A stretch of 64,000 nucleotides of DNA from Gallibacterium anatis DSM 16844 = F 149 (GCF_000379785.1 NZ_KB903726.1:1-64000); one strand, 5' to 3'. Shown: positions 47,885 through 57,714, numbered from the stretch's first letter. Made by a program: numbers and translations. Notes: generated from the letters alone by a model not told the origin.

Positions 47885-48676
47885 ATGGATAGAAAAAAAA
47901 TAAATGAGAAAGACTATAAATCAATTTTGCTTCAGGTATTAGTTAATTTTGATAGTTTCTGTAGAAAGCATAACATATCTTATTCTTTAGCATATGGTTC
48001 AATGTTAGGTGCTATTAGGCATAAAGGGTTTATTCCTTGGGATGATGATATTGATATTTTTATGTTAAGAGAAGAATATGATAAATTTGTTAAATTATGG
48101 AATGAAAGCAGTAATCTTCTTAAAGATAATTACGAATTATGGGGGATTGATGATGAGAAAAATTTTTTCTATGGTCATTTAGTGAAGTTTTTTGATAAAA
48201 ATACGTTGTTAATAGAAAAAACAAAAAATCATATTATTGAGTATGGGATTTATATTGATATTTTTATCTTAGAAGATATCTCATCTGACCCCAAAAAGGC
48301 AGAGAAACAACAAAAAAAATATAAGTTCTACCGGAAATTATTATCTCATTTATTTAAACATGGGAGGATTTTAAACATTTTAGCTAACAGGGTTTATAAA
48401 AAAATTCCTTCTATATATTTTGTATTAGATAAGATGAAAAAAATCACAGAGCAAGAAAGATCAAATTGTGTAAGCGTATATGCCCCAGTTGATGGGAATA
48501 TTTATAACAGAGATTCTTTTGAAAAATTTATATTAACTACGTTTGAAAATTATGAGTTTCCAGTTTCATTAGACTATGATCTTATGTTAAAAAAACAATA
48601 TGGCAATTATTTAGAATTGCCACCTGAGAATGATAGAAAAGGACATAATATTGAGGCATATATGAATGAGTTATAA
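47885..48676 (+). CDS. licD: LicD-family phosphorylcholine transferase
   Basis: A 263-residue LicD protein, which moves phosphorylcholine from CDP-choline to LPS sugars. The hallmark YGSMLGAIRHKGFIPWDDDI lies near residues 37-57, with DIDIF completing the acidic motif. It comes first in the cluster, whereas H. influenzae lic1 has licA first and licD last. The end overlaps licA by 11 bp. Clearly more AT-rich than smpB, suggesting transfer. Confidence 0.93.
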   Translation: MDRKKINEKDYKSILLQVLVNFDSFCRKHNISYSLAYGSMLGAIRHKGFIPWDDDIDIFMLREEYDKFVKLWNESSNLLKDNYELWGIDDEKNFFYGHLVKFFDKNTLLIEKTKNHIIEYGIYIDIFILEDISSDPKKAEKQQKKYKFYRKLLSHLFKHGRILNILANRVYKKIPSIYFVLDKMKKITEQERSNCVSVYAPVDGNIYNRDSFEKFILTTFENYEFPVSLDYDLMLKKQYGNYLELPPENDRKGHNIEAYMNEL

Positions 48677-49457
48677 GAATATAATATCTGCTTTTTGTCA
48701 TTTGATAAATATAGATGAGAAATCAATTCTCTCTTGTGATAGAATTGGAGGAATGACAAATACAAACTATTTAATAACCACTAAAAATGAAAGATTTGTT
48801 TTTAGAGTTTCTGGTAAAACTTCTAATCAAATTATTAATAGAAAAAATGAACATAATAATAGTGTATTAATGAGTGAATTGGGAATCAATTCGGATATCA
48901 TATATTTTAATGAAAATAATGGTGATAAAATTACTAAATATATTAATAATGCTATGACGTTATCTCCTTATAATATTTTTGGATATTTGGATAAAGTTGT
49001 AGATTTATTAGTTGATACTCATTCTTCAGGTGCTAAATTTACAAATACATGGGATTATTTAGAAGAATATAAACTTTATAAAAAAATAGTTTTAGATAGT
49101 GATGTTGTAATTGATGATAAATACTATCATTTTGAATCTAAGATATTAGGATTGTATAGAAGATTATTTGCTGATTTAGGTATAAATTTATTTCCTTGTC
49201 ATAATGATCTTGTGGCAGAGAATTTTGTTTTAGGAGATGATATATTAATTTCTCAAAAGTTATATTTAATAGACTGGGAGTATTCTGGCTTGAATGATCC
49301 TATGTGGGATATTGCATCATTATTTGAAGAATCTAATTTTCCAAAACATATTGAAAGAAAATTTTTAGAAAATTATTGCAATTTATGGAATATTAAAAAA
49401 AATAATTTTTCTTATGACCTTTCTACCTCCCCCTCCCCCCCCCCCTTCACTTTCTAA
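48666..49457 (+). CDS. licA: Choline kinase LicA, main part, frameshifted at a poly-C tract
   Basis: Phosphorylates imported choline. The frame gives 263 residues, ending PSPPPFTF after a poly-C tract. Kinase motifs are present: GGMTNTNYLI (nucleotide site), the catalytic LFPCHNDLVAENFVL, and LIDWEYSGLNDPMWDIAS. The natural C-terminus continues in the +1 frame to 49629. A tract one C shorter (or two longer) would join the two into about 320 residues, near the usual LicA length (about 340). As read, the protein lacks about 60 C-terminal residues but keeps its catalytic residues. Confidence 0.9.
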   Translation: MSYKNIISAFCHLINIDEKSILSCDRIGGMTNTNYLITTKNERFVFRVSGKTSNQIINRKNEHNNSVLMSELGINSDIIYFNENNGDKITKYINNAMTLSPYNIFGYLDKVVDLLVDTHSSGAKFTNTWDYLEEYKLYKKIVLDSDVVIDDKYYHFESKILGLYRRLFADLGINLFPCHNDLVAENFVLGDDILISQKLYLIDWEYSGLNDPMWDIASLFEESNFPKHIERKFLENYCNLWNIKKNNFSYDLSTSPSPPPFTF

Positions 49458-49629
49458 AATAGATATTTTAGAAGAAAAAATTCTTATATATAAAATTCTA
49501 CAAAATGCACTTTGGTACTTATGGACATTAGCTAAAGAGTCTAGAGGTGATTTCTTTGGTAATTATAAATATAAACGCCTAGAAAGAATCTTTTCTTTAT
49601 ATTCAGAGTATAAGGAAAATTATATATGA
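49414..49629 (+). pseudogene. licA: licA 3' part in the +1 frame
   Basis: This frame encodes the C-terminus of LicA downstream of the C tract: DILEEKILIYKILQNALWYL and WTLAKESRGDFFG. An ATG at 49414 exists but has no ribosome-binding site and precedes only a poly-Pro stretch, so it is not a separate gene. The stop codon overlaps the licB start (ATGA), so when licA is out of frame, ribosomes do not reach licB and coupling to licB should fall. Confidence 0.85.
49429..49445 (+). repeat. C5-T-C11 tract, probable phase-variation switch in licA
   Basis: Five Cs (49429-49433), a T, and eleven Cs (49435-49445) inside licA, in DNA of very low GC content. Slippage at mononucleotide G/C tracts of this length is a known phase-variation mechanism. 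H. influenzae uses CAAT repeats at the 5' end of licA instead. In the length seen here, licA is out of frame. Confidence 0.9.
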
Positions 49630-50534
49630 TGTGGAAAGACTTAATCTATAAGTTTAGAGGTGAACTTTTAGGAATTCTATCTGGATTACTTTGGGCAATA
49701 AATTTAATATTGATAGATCGAGTCGCATCTTTATATAAAGAGTTGAGTGATGATTATCTTTTTTTGTCTGTAATAATACTGCTTTTTACAGAGTTTTTTT
49801 CACTTGTCTTTTTGTCATTTTTAAGAATAAGAAAAATAACTTTAGATATTTCTAAAAATGCTTTTGTTATTAGGAAAAATATTATTTTCTTAGTATTTCC
49901 TTCTATAGGTATGGGATTGTATATATTATCTATTGTATTTTCTGGGGTTGCTATTACGACTTATTTTACATCGATATACCCAATATTTTCATTATTAATA
50001 TTGTTCTTTTTGTATAGAAAGATAAACTTTAAAGTGGTTATCTCTATAATATTATCAGTTATTGGTTTATATCTTACTATAGAACCATTAGAAATTAATA
50101 ACCTTCAAGTTTTTGGAATATTTTTTGCACTGTTATGTGCATTTTCTTGGGGAAGTGAGTCTGTATGTTGTGAGTATTTTTCTATTAAATCAATATTTCC
50201 TGAAACAATATTATTTTTTCGATATATAATTTCTATATGCATTTCTATAATCTTGTGTTTAATATTTTTTTATCTAGGTGGTAATTTTAGTATAAATATA
50301 GAATTCTTATTTAATTTATTTATTGTTAGTATTTTTTCAGTATTATCTTACTTTTTTTATTATACATCAATAAGTATTATCGGATCATCTTATGCAATAA
50401 ACTTCAACATAAGTTATATTTTGTGGATTATGTTGTTTTTATTTACAACATATAATTTTACTATCATTAGTATAATTGGTGGCTTTTGTATTTTTTGTTC
50501 GATAGTAATTAGCTTTTCAAAAGGTGAAAAATGA
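49626..50534 (+). CDS. licB: Choline permease LicB (DMT family)
   Basis: A 302-residue inner-membrane protein with about ten hydrophobic segments in two EamA-like repeats. LSGLLWAINLILIDR and FALLCAFSWGSESVCCEYF mark the starts of the two halves. Imports choline for LicA. The start ATG 49626 overlaps the licA-frame stop; the end overlaps licC (ATGA). Confidence 0.88.
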   Translation: MMWKDLIYKFRGELLGILSGLLWAINLILIDRVASLYKELSDDYLFLSVIILLFTEFFSLVFLSFLRIRKITLDISKNAFVIRKNIIFLVFPSIGMGLYILSIVFSGVAITTYFTSIYPIFSLLILFFLYRKINFKVVISIILSVIGLYLTIEPLEINNLQVFGIFFALLCAFSWGSESVCCEYFSIKSIFPETILFFRYIISICISIILCLIFFYLGGNFSINIEFLFNLFIVSIFSVLSYFFYYTSISIIGSSYAINFNISYILWIMLFLFTTYNFTIISIIGGFCIFCSIVISFSKGEK

Positions 50535-51226
50535 ATGCAATTATTTTAGCAGCTGGTTTAGGAAGTAGATTTAAAGATTTTGTAAGTAATAGTCATAAAG
50601 CATTACTTCCAATTTTATCTATGCCTAATATAGAAAGAACTATTAAATTTCTTCAAGAAGCTAATATTTTTGATATTTTTATTGTGACAGGACATAATGC
50701 TCATTTATTCGAATATTTGAATGATAAATATAAATGTAAAATTATTTATAATGAAAAATATAAGGAATACAATAACATTTATTCTTTTTTTAAGGTATCT
50801 AATTACTTTGAAAATAGTTATGTTATTGATGCGGATGTTGTGTTATATAAAAATATTTTTTTAGAAAAATTAGAAAGTAGTACTTATTTCTTAATACATA
50901 GATTAAAAAGAGAAAAAGAATGGGTGCCAATTATAGATAAAATGGGAATTATTCGTCAGATAGATGTTAGCAATGATGATAAACCATCTCTTTTAGGAGT
51001 ATCTTTTTGGATAGGTGAAGATTGTTATTCAATAAAGAAAGCTTTATCTAATTATTTAGAATCTGATATTTTAAATAATCCAAAATATTATTGGGATGAT
51101 ATTCCTAGAAAATTAATTCTAACCAAAAAATTAGCAGTTAGAACATTGTTGTTGAATGACAGTGATGCTGGAGAAATGGATACTGTTGAAGATTATTTAA
51201 GTTTATTAAATTATAAAAAAACTTGA
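50531..51226 (+). CDS. licC: CTP:phosphocholine cytidylyltransferase LicC
   Basis: A 231-residue nucleotidyltransferase that makes CDP-choline. The N-terminal NAIILAAGLGSRFKDF is the nucleotide-binding motif, followed by SHKALLPIL; metal-binding aspartates are in YVIDADVVLY and near the end in AGEMDTVEDY. Last gene of licD-licA-licB-licC. Confidence 0.93.
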   Translation: MNAIILAAGLGSRFKDFVSNSHKALLPILSMPNIERTIKFLQEANIFDIFIVTGHNAHLFEYLNDKYKCKIIYNEKYKEYNNIYSFFKVSNYFENSYVIDADVVLYKNIFLEKLESSTYFLIHRLKREKEWVPIIDKMGIIRQIDVSNDDKPSLLGVSFWIGEDCYSIKKALSNYLESDILNNPKYYWDDIPRKLILTKKLAVRTLLLNDSDAGEMDTVEDYLSLLNYKKT

Positions 51227-51263
51227 TAAAAATAAGGTCACAAATAGTATTATTTGTGACCTT
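51226..51263. terminator. terminator between licC and trxA
   Basis: AAGGTCACAAATA (51234-51246) pairs with TATTTGTGACCTT (51251-51263). On the minus strand ATTTTTATC follows, so it mainly serves trxA; the plus strand has no T-run but the same hairpin may help end the lic transcript. Confidence 0.85.
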
Positions 51264-51291
51264 AATATTCAGCATTTAACTTATAAATGTA

Positions 51292-51618
51292 TTAAAGAGC
51301 ATTATTAATAAACGCAGCCAATTGTGCTTTTGGAACGGCACCAACTTGAGTAGCAACAGGTTGACCGTTTTTAAAGATAATCAATGTTGGGATGCTGCGC
51401 ACACCTAATTGTGCAGGGGTCTGTTGATTTTCATCAATGTTAATTTTGACGATTTTTACTTTGCCGTCAAATTCTTCTGCAAGATCATCCAAAACCGGTG
51501 CAATCATTTTGCAAGGTCCGCACCAAGGTGCCCAAAGGTCAAGTAAAACAGGGACATCCGATTTTAAAACGTCCGCTTCGAAAGATGCATCGCTTGAATA
51601 AACAATTTTATCGCTCAT
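51292..51618 (-). CDS. trxA: Thioredoxin 1
   Basis: A 108-residue thioredoxin. The redox site WCGPC is in [21 protein letters not shown], quoted in part, with the cis-proline in [11 protein letters not shown]. General cytoplasmic disulfide reductant. Monocistronic. Confidence 0.98.
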   Translation of the reverse strand: MSDKIVYSSDASFEADVLKSDVPVLLDLWAPWCGPCKMIAPVLDDLAEEFDGKVKIVKINIDENQQTPAQLGVRSIPTLIIFKNGQPVATQVGAVPKAQLAAFINNAL

Positions 51619-51725
51619 AAAGTTTAATCCTTAAATGAAGTTTATTTTTTCATCAATGTTAAAAATGTTACGGTAGTATAACACTAATTTGTTGCACAAA
51701 ATACAATTCCAGCAATAGCCAAAAC

Positions 51726-52712
51726 TTAAAGTAGATTTGCGCAAGGTTGATTTGTAACCAGTGCGTGGATATTGCTAAGTGTCACATCCGAGATACTGGT
51801 TAATGCCTCTTCTGTTAAAAATGCCTGATGCCCTGTCAGTAACACGTTATGGCAAGAAGATAAACGACGGAATACGTCATCTAAAATTACTTCATTCGAT
51901 TTATCTTCGAAGAAGAGATCTCGTTCATTTTCATAAACATCCATACCTAATGCGCCAATTTTACGAGATTTTAAAGCCTCAATCGCCGCTTGAGTATCAA
52001 TCAATGTGCCACGACTGGTGTTAATGATCATTACACCATCTTTCATTTTTTTGAATGCTTCGGCATTTAGCAGATGATAGTTTTCCGGAGTTGCCGGACA
52101 ATGAAGTGTGATGACGTGCGAATGGGCATAGAGTTCATCTAAAGAAACATAAGTGGCGCCAAGTTCTTCTGCTGCCGGATTTTTAAATGGATCATAACAG
52201 AGAATATGCATACCAAAGCCTTTTAGAATTCGCATTACGGCTAAACCGATTTTTCCGGTTCCGATAACGCCAACAGTGCGTCCGTGCATATTGAAACCGA
52301 TTAAGCCTTCAAGCGAAAAATTGGCTTCACGGGTGCGTTGATAAGCGCGGTGAATGCGACGATTTAATGTCAACATTAAGCCGACTGTATGTTCGGCGAC
52401 CGCTTCCGGAGAATAGGCCGGCACTCTAACCACACTTAATCCCAATTCTTTTGCCGCTTCTAAATCGACATTGTTGAAACCGGCACAACGTAAAGCAATA
52501 ATTTTGACACCGATTTGCGCAAGTTCGGTGAGCACTTCCCGATCGGCATTATCGTTTACAAAAATACAGACCGCTTGGCAACCTTCCGCCATTTTTGCAG
52601 TACGCTTACTGAGCATAAAGTCAAAAAATTCGAGATCAAAATTGTATTTGACATTGACCAGTTCCAAATATTTTCGGTCATAACTTTTTGTACTATAAAC
52701 AGCGATTTTCAT
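51726..52712 (-). CDS. ldhA: D-lactate dehydrogenase, fermentative
   Basis: Reduces pyruvate to D-lactate with NADH. Start set at ATG 52712 after TAGGAG, giving 328 residues (E. coli 329). The NAD loop is GVIGTGKIGLAVMRILKGFG; catalytic His is in LTGHQAFLTEEA, with Arg in INTSRGTLIDT. LRCAGFNNVDL is diagnostic for LdhA. Confidence 0.96.
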   Translation of the reverse strand: MKIAVYSTKSYDRKYLELVNVKYNFDLEFFDFMLSKRTAKMAEGCQAVCIFVNDNADREVLTELAQIGVKIIALRCAGFNNVDLEAAKELGLSVVRVPAYSPEAVAEHTVGLMLTLNRRIHRAYQRTREANFSLEGLIGFNMHGRTVGVIGTGKIGLAVMRILKGFGMHILCYDPFKNPAAEELGATYVSLDELYAHSHVITLHCPATPENYHLLNAEAFKKMKDGVMIINTSRGTLIDTQAAIEALKSRKIGALGMDVYENERDLFFEDKSNEVILDDVFRRLSSCHNVLLTGHQAFLTEEALTSISDVTLSNIHALVTNQPCANLL

Positions 52713-52930
52713 CGTAATACTCCTATTAAATTTAAATTTTGCTTTCCTGTTGATAGTGTAACATATCAAGACCAAGTTAGGCGCTTTTGGTTGTACTGAA
52801 GTCAGCAGTTCTGAAAGGGCAATTTGGGGTAATTTTAAAGAAAATGAGAGGTAAGAGCAGATAAATGCTGTGATTTTCGATAAAATCGTTATAATGTTGA
52901 ATTTTTATAGACGAGAAGTGAGAGGAAACT

Positions 52931-53383
52931 ATGTCATTTCATATTTTGTTATTAAATGGCCCTAATTTGAATATGTTGGGGAAACGGGAGCCGAAGCATT
53001 ACGGTAGACAGACCTTACAAGATATTGAAACGGCGTTGCAAGAAAGTGCCGGAAAGTATGGCATTGAATTGAGTTGTTTCCAATCCAATAGCGAAGAAAA
53101 ACTGATTAATAAAATTCACGAAAGTTTGGGGAAAGTGGATTTTATTTTGATTAATCCGGCGGCGTTTACTCACACCAGTGTGGCATTGCGGGATGCATTA
53201 TTATCAGTAGAAATTCCTTTCGTTGAAATTCATCTTTCAAATATTCATCGTCGTGAACCTTTCCGTCATCACTCCTATCTAAGCGATATTGCTGTGGGCG
53301 TAATTTGCGGATTAGGCGCGGCTGGGTATCAATATGCGTTACAGTTTGCCGTTGCCCATTTGCAACAGCAACAAGCAAATTAA
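52931..53383 (+). CDS. aroQ: 3-dehydroquinate dehydratase, type II
   Basis: A 150-residue AroQ of the shikimate pathway. The N-terminal [20 protein letters not shown] holds the catalytic Tyr; the flexible lid and [20 protein letters not shown] complete the site. First of aroQ-accB-accC, the common order in gammaproteobacteria. Confidence 0.97.
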   Translation: MSFHILLLNGPNLNMLGKREPKHYGRQTLQDIETALQESAGKYGIELSCFQSNSEEKLINKIHESLGKVDFILINPAAFTHTSVALRDALLSVEIPFVEIHLSNIHRREPFRHHSYLSDIAVGVICGLGAAGYQYALQFAVAHLQQQQAN

Positions 53384-53444
53384 TCATCGCTACTGTTCTT
53401 TGTAGCGATTTGTCGATTAAACATTAACTAAAGCGGATCAAACT

Positions 53445-53912
53445 ATGGATATTCGTAAAATTAAAAAACTTATCGAATTGGTTGAAGAATCAGGCATTAT
53501 GGAAATTGAGATTTCCGAAGGCGAAGAATCAGTGCGTATTAGTCGTGGCAGTGCAGTAGCAGCGGCGGCTCCGGTTGCTCCACAACCGATCATTGTACCA
53601 CCAGCCGCGCCGGCAGCGGTTGCAGCACCTACAGCAGCACCGGCGGCAGCCCCGGCAGCAGAAGCGAATGCAATTTCCGGTCATACCGTTCGCTCACCAA
53701 TGGTGGGTACATTCTATCGTAGTCCAAGTCCTGAAGCCGCACCATTTGTTGAAGTGGGTAAAAGCGTTAAAGTCGGTGATACACTTTGTATTGTCGAAGC
53801 AATGAAAATGATGAACCGTATTGAATCGGATAAAGCCGGTGTAGTCAAAGCTATTCTGGTTAATGATGGTGATGCGGTTGAATTTGATGAACCATTAATC
53901 GTAATCGAATAA
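53445..53912 (+). CDS. accB: Biotin carboxyl carrier protein of acetyl-CoA carboxylase
   Basis: 155 residues. An N-terminal segment (1-35), an Ala/Pro-rich linker (38-75) and the biotinyl domain, with the biotinylated Lys in [12 protein letters not shown]. The thumb region [19 protein letters not shown] is present. Carries carboxyl groups for fatty acid synthesis. Confidence 0.97.
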   Translation: MDIRKIKKLIELVEESGIMEIEISEGEESVRISRGSAVAAAAPVAPQPIIVPPAAPAAVAAPTAAPAAAPAAEANAISGHTVRSPMVGTFYRSPSPEAAPFVEVGKSVKVGDTLCIVEAMKMMNRIESDKAGVVKAILVNDGDAVEFDEPLIVIE

Positions 53913-53921
53913 ATTCACTAT

Positions 53922-53957
53922 GACACAATATGGCAACAGAGCATATTGTGTCGATTT
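53922..53957 (+). other. hairpin between accB and accC
   Basis: GACACAATATG (53922-53932) and CATATTGTGTC (53942-53952) form a perfect 11-bp stem with a 9-nt loop, followed by GATTTTTA. It looks like a weak terminator or processing site placed 10 bp after accB and 20 bp before accC, and could set the accB:accC ratio. Confidence 0.7.
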
Positions 53958-53971
53958 TTATGGATAGAACT

Positions 53972-55318
53972 ATGTTAGAAAAAGTAGTTATCGCTAATCG
54001 TGGTGAAATAGCATTGCGTATCTTACGAGCGTGCAAAGAGTTGGGTATTGCCACTGTGGCTGTACATTCAACCGCAGATCGTATGTTAAAACACGTTTTG
54101 CTTGCGGACGAAACTGTTTGCATCGGGCCGGCGCCATCTGCAAAAAGTTATTTAAATATTCCGGCAATTATTGCCGCAGCGGAAGTAACTGGTGCAGATG
54201 CAATTCATCCGGGATATGGATTTTTATCAGAAAACGCCGATTTTGCGGAGCAGGTTGAACATTCCGGTTTCGTTTTTATTGGGCCGACTGCTGATGTTAT
54301 CCGTTTAATGGGGGATAAAGTTTCAGCGATTGAAGCAATGAAAAAAGCCGGAGTGCCTTGTGTGCCGGGTTCGGATGGTCCATTGGGCAGAGATATTAAT
54401 AAGAATAAAGAGATTGCCAAACGCATCGGTTATCCAATTATTATTAAAGCTTCCGGCGGTGGCGGCGGTCGAGGAATGCGCGTTGTTCGCCAAGAAAGCG
54501 CTTTGGAAGAAGCGATTGCAATGACAAAAGCGGAAGCGAAAGCTGCGTTTAATAATGATATGGTTTATATGGAAAAATATTTGGAAAATCCACGACATAT
54601 CGAAATTCAAGTGTTGGCAGATACACACGGTAATGCAATTTATCTAGCTGAACGTGACTGTTCAATGCAACGTCGTCACCAAAAAGTGGTGGAAGAAGCA
54701 CCGGCACCGGGCATTACTGAAGAGATGCGCCGTCATATCGGCGAACGTTGTGCTAATGCGTGTAAAGAGATCGGCTATCGTGGTGCAGGCACGTTTGAGT
54801 TTTTATATGAAAACGGCGAGTTCTATTTCATTGAAATGAACACTCGAATCCAAGTGGAACATCCGGTTACTGAAATGATCACCGGTGTTGATTTAGTCAA
54901 AGAGCAGTTACGCATTGCATCAGGCTTGCCGCTATCTTTCAAACAGGAAGATATTCAAGTACGCGGGCACGCAATTGAATGTCGTATTAATGCAGAAGAT
55001 CCAACTACATTCTTACCATCTCCGGGTAAAATCGAACATCTTCACTCACCGGGTGGGTTCGGTATTCGTTGGGATTCTCACATTTATGGTGGTTATACTG
55101 TGCCGCCAAATTACGACTCAATGATTGGTAAATTGATTGCGTATGGTGAAGATCGTCAAGTGGCTATTCGCAGAATGCAAAATGCTTTAGCGGAAACAAT
55201 TATTGACGGCATTAAAACCAATATCCCATTACACGAATCGATTTTGGAAGATAAAAATTTCCAAAAAGGTGGTACCAACATTCATTACCTTGAGAAAAAA
55301 TTAGGGTTGAATGATTAG
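53972..55318 (+). CDS. accC: Biotin carboxylase of acetyl-CoA carboxylase
   Basis: Carboxylates biotin on AccB with ATP and bicarbonate. Start set at ATG 53972 (448 residues; E. coli 449); the open frame from 53930 runs through the hairpin. [20 protein letters not shown], the ATP-grasp loop [14 protein letters not shown] and the active-site [20 protein letters not shown] are present. Confidence 0.97.
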   Translation: MLEKVVIANRGEIALRILRACKELGIATVAVHSTADRMLKHVLLADETVCIGPAPSAKSYLNIPAIIAAAEVTGADAIHPGYGFLSENADFAEQVEHSGFVFIGPTADVIRLMGDKVSAIEAMKKAGVPCVPGSDGPLGRDINKNKEIAKRIGYPIIIKASGGGGGRGMRVVRQESALEEAIAMTKAEAKAAFNNDMVYMEKYLENPRHIEIQVLADTHGNAIYLAERDCSMQRRHQKVVEEAPAPGITEEMRRHIGERCANACKEIGYRGAGTFEFLYENGEFYFIEMNTRIQVEHPVTEMITGVDLVKEQLRIASGLPLSFKQEDIQVRGHAIECRINAEDPTTFLPSPGKIEHLHSPGGFGIRWDSHIYGGYTVPPNYDSMIGKLIAYGEDRQVAIRRMQNALAETIIDGIKTNIPLHESILEDKNFQKGGTNIHYLEKKLGLND

Positions 55319-55324
55319 TTATTA

Positions 55325-55350
55325 AACGCCGGTAATTTACCGGCGTTTTT
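55325..55350 (+). terminator. rho-independent terminator of aroQ-accB-accC
   Basis: AACGCCGGTA (55325-55334) pairs with TACCGGCGTT (55338-55347), followed by TTT. Confidence 0.9.
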
Positions 55351-55371
55351 CGCTTAAGATAATTTGAAAAT

Positions 55372-55881
55372 ATGGCAAAAATAGCAGAAACATTAACGCC
55401 CGAACAACAAAACTTCCGTAATGCGATGTCTAAATTAGCGGCGGCAGTGAATATTGTTACAACACGAGGTGAAGCGGGGACTTGCGGTATTACGGCGACG
55501 GCAGTTTGTTCGATTACAGATACACCACCAACTGTTTTGGTTTGTGTGAATCGTAATAGCCAAATGAATACCGTATTTAAGCAGAATAAGCAGGTTTGTA
55601 TTAATGTTTTATCCGCAGAGCAGCAGGAACTTGCTTGCCATTTTGCAGGTATGCGAGAAAGTTCAATGGAAGAACGCTTTAATATGGAAATTTGGCAAGA
55701 AAAGCACGAACCTCATCACGCCCCGGCATTAATCGGTTCATTAGCTAATCTGCACGGGACAATCACTATGATCCACGAAGTTGGCACGCACTCGTTGTTT
55801 TTCGTAACACTGGATAAAATCGATGTGTATGACGGTAATGGTTTGATTTATTTCAATCGAGGGTTTCAGGTTGTCACATAG
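55372..55881 (+). CDS. HpaC-like NAD(P)H:flavin reductase
   Basis: A 169-residue flavin reductase closely matching E. coli HpaC: FRNAMSKLAAAVNIVTT, GITATAVCSITDTPPTVLVC, CHFAGM and GLIYFNRGFQ. HpaC supplies reduced FAD to HpaB, the 4-hydroxyphenylacetate hydroxylase. No hpaB or other hpa genes are nearby, so the partner is unknown. It may serve another flavin-dependent monooxygenase. Confidence 0.88.
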   Translation: MAKIAETLTPEQQNFRNAMSKLAAAVNIVTTRGEAGTCGITATAVCSITDTPPTVLVCVNRNSQMNTVFKQNKQVCINVLSAEQQELACHFAGMRESSMEERFNMEIWQEKHEPHHAPALIGSLANLHGTITMIHEVGTHSLFFVTLDKIDVYDGNGLIYFNRGFQVVT

Positions 55882-55899
55882 AGAAAATTATTTATACAT

Positions 55900-55925
55900 A
55901 ATCCGCTCCTATGAGCGGATTTTTT
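55900..55925 (+). terminator. terminator of the flavin reductase gene
   Basis: AATCCGCTC (55900-55908) pairs with GAGCGGATT (55913-55921), followed by TTTT. Confidence 0.9.
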
Positions 55926-55929
55926 ATGT

Positions 55930-57714
55930 CTAATGTGTGGTGTCACAATACCACTCCCCATTCCCCGTCAACATTAATGCAATATTGTGATGTTGTTTTA
56001 AGGTTGAACGATGTCCGACGCTGATTAAAATGGTGTCAGGAAGCTGGTCTAGAATTAATTGGTACATCGCAAATTCTAAACCTTCATCCATACTGGATGT
56101 AGCTTCGTCTAAGAAAGCCACTTTAGGTTTAGCTAAAAGTAAGCGAGCAATTGCAAGTCGCTGTTGTTCACCCAGTGAGAGAATGCGTGTCCAGTCACGT
56201 TCTTCGTCTAATTTATCAACCAAATGTGCTAATTGAACGGATTTCAACACATCAACTGCATTTTGTTCATTTTGTTTTGGAATAGGGTTCGGATAATACA
56301 ATGTTGCGCGTAAACTGCCTTGTGGCAGGTAGCTTTTTTGCGATAGAAACAGCGTTTGTTGCGGGCAATAAATTTTTCCTTCCGAGTAAAGCCATAAGCC
56401 AGCAATTGTGCGTAATAATGTGGTTTTACCAATACCGGATGGGCCTTGGATTAATAAACGTTGTCCGCCAGTTAAAGTTAGATTGAGTTGTTTGAGCAAT
56501 GCTTTCCCGTCTGCGTTATAAATTGAGAGGTTTTCAAAAACAACATTGCCTTGCGACGGCAGAATATTGGCAGTGGAATGTGATTGGCAACTTTGCATTG
56601 CGGCAGTAAATCCGCTTAAACGGTCTAATGTGGCACGATATTCGGTGAAAGTGTCATAACTGTTACGGAAAAATGAGAGTGAATTGTGAACCTGACCGAA
56701 TGCCTGTGCAGTCTGCACCATATCCCCCAAGGTAATTTGTTTGGAGAAAAAGCGTTGTGCTTGAATAATAAACGGAAATACCACAGAAATTTGGCTAACG
56801 ACAATATTAAATCCCGAAAGTTTCAGTGTACGGAAAACAAGTTTCCAAACGTTATCAATAATGCGTTTAAATTGTTGATTTAACAGAATTCGCTCTATTT
56901 TTTCACCGGCATAAAAAGCGATACTTTCCGCATATTCTTTTAAGCGGATCAGTGAATAACGATAGTCAGCGTTTAATTTTTCATTAGCAAAGTTTAGCTT
57001 GATTAATGGTCGACCAAGTTTGAAAGCAAAAACGCTGGTAATTAAAACATAAATAAAGACAAGATAAACCATCATATGTGGGATTTCTACTCCGGCGATA
57101 GTCATTGGGCCGGACAAATTCCAAAGAATAATGGTGAAGGCAACAATCGAAACACAGGCACTGATGACGCCGGTGGCAAAATTGAGAGAGTTCTCAATAT
57201 AAGAAGTAATATCCTGTTGAATACGTTGATCCGGGTTATCCAATTGGTTGTAGCTGAATTGTGTTTTGTAAAAGGTTTGATTCGATAACCAACGATCCAA
57301 AAAATGTTGATTAAGCCATTCTCGCCAATGAATATTAAAGCGATTTTTGATGTAATAGATAATAAGCGCATTTAGTAAGTTAATGCTGACAATGACACCA
57401 AAGAAGATCATTTGTTGCCAAAATGCAGTTTCATCCAGTTCCTGCAAAGCTTTGTACATATTGTTGTACCATTGCGAGAAAATGACATCAATTCTAACAG
57501 AAAGCAACGTTAACAGAACGATCACACAGAAAGTGACAATTGGTGCAATGCCCTGTTTGCCGACAAAATAATGTTTAGCGAGTTGCCAAAATTGATGCCC
57601 CCATCGCGTTGATTTGATTAGCAAAAACAGTGCGATCGCAAAACAAATTGAGCTGATAATAAAACTTTTGGCTATCCACCAAAAAGAATTAATTGCTTCA
57701 GAGACTAAATCCAT
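55930..57714 (-). CDS. YddA-like ABC transporter (permease-ATPase fusion)
   Basis: A 594-residue ABC half-transporter of the SbmA/BacA-ABCD type. Six membrane segments lie in the first 300 residues, with WREWLNQHFLDRWLSNQTFY and NPDQRIQQDI typical of the group. The ATPase has Walker A GPSGIGKTTLLRTIAG, signature LSLGEQQRLAIARLLL and Walker B VAFLDEATSSMD. The substrate is unknown. Divergent from yidE; the two are also neighbours in H. influenzae. Confidence 0.9.
   Translation of the reverse strand: MDLVSEAINSFWWIAKSFIISSICFAIALFLLIKSTRWGHQFWQLAKHYFVGKQGIAPIVTFCVIVLLTLLSVRIDVIFSQWYNNMYKALQELDETAFWQQMIFFGVIVSINLLNALIIYYIKNRFNIHWREWLNQHFLDRWLSNQTFYKTQFSYNQLDNPDQRIQQDITSYIENSLNFATGVISACVSIVAFTIILWNLSGPMTIAGVEIPHMMVYLVFIYVLITSVFAFKLGRPLIKLNFANEKLNADYRYSLIRLKEYAESIAFYAGEKIERILLNQQFKRIIDNVWKLVFRTLKLSGFNIVVSQISVVFPFIIQAQRFFSKQITLGDMVQTAQAFGQVHNSLSFFRNSYDTFTEYRATLDRLSGFTAAMQSCQSHSTANILPSQGNVVFENLSIYNADGKALLKQLNLTLTGGQRLLIQGPSGIGKTTLLRTIAGLWLYSEGKIYCPQQTLFLSQKSYLPQGSLRATLYYPNPIPKQNEQNAVDVLKSVQLAHLVDKLDEERDWTRILSLGEQQRLAIARLLLAKPKVAFLDEATSSMDEGLEFAMYQLILDQLPDTILISVGHRSTLKQHHNIALMLTGNGEWYCDTTH

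Noticed and set aside
49435-49445. C11 tract as a simple sequencing error
   Set aside because: Possible, and listed as the refuting case, but tracts of this length in lic-type genes are known switches, so I kept it as a finding.
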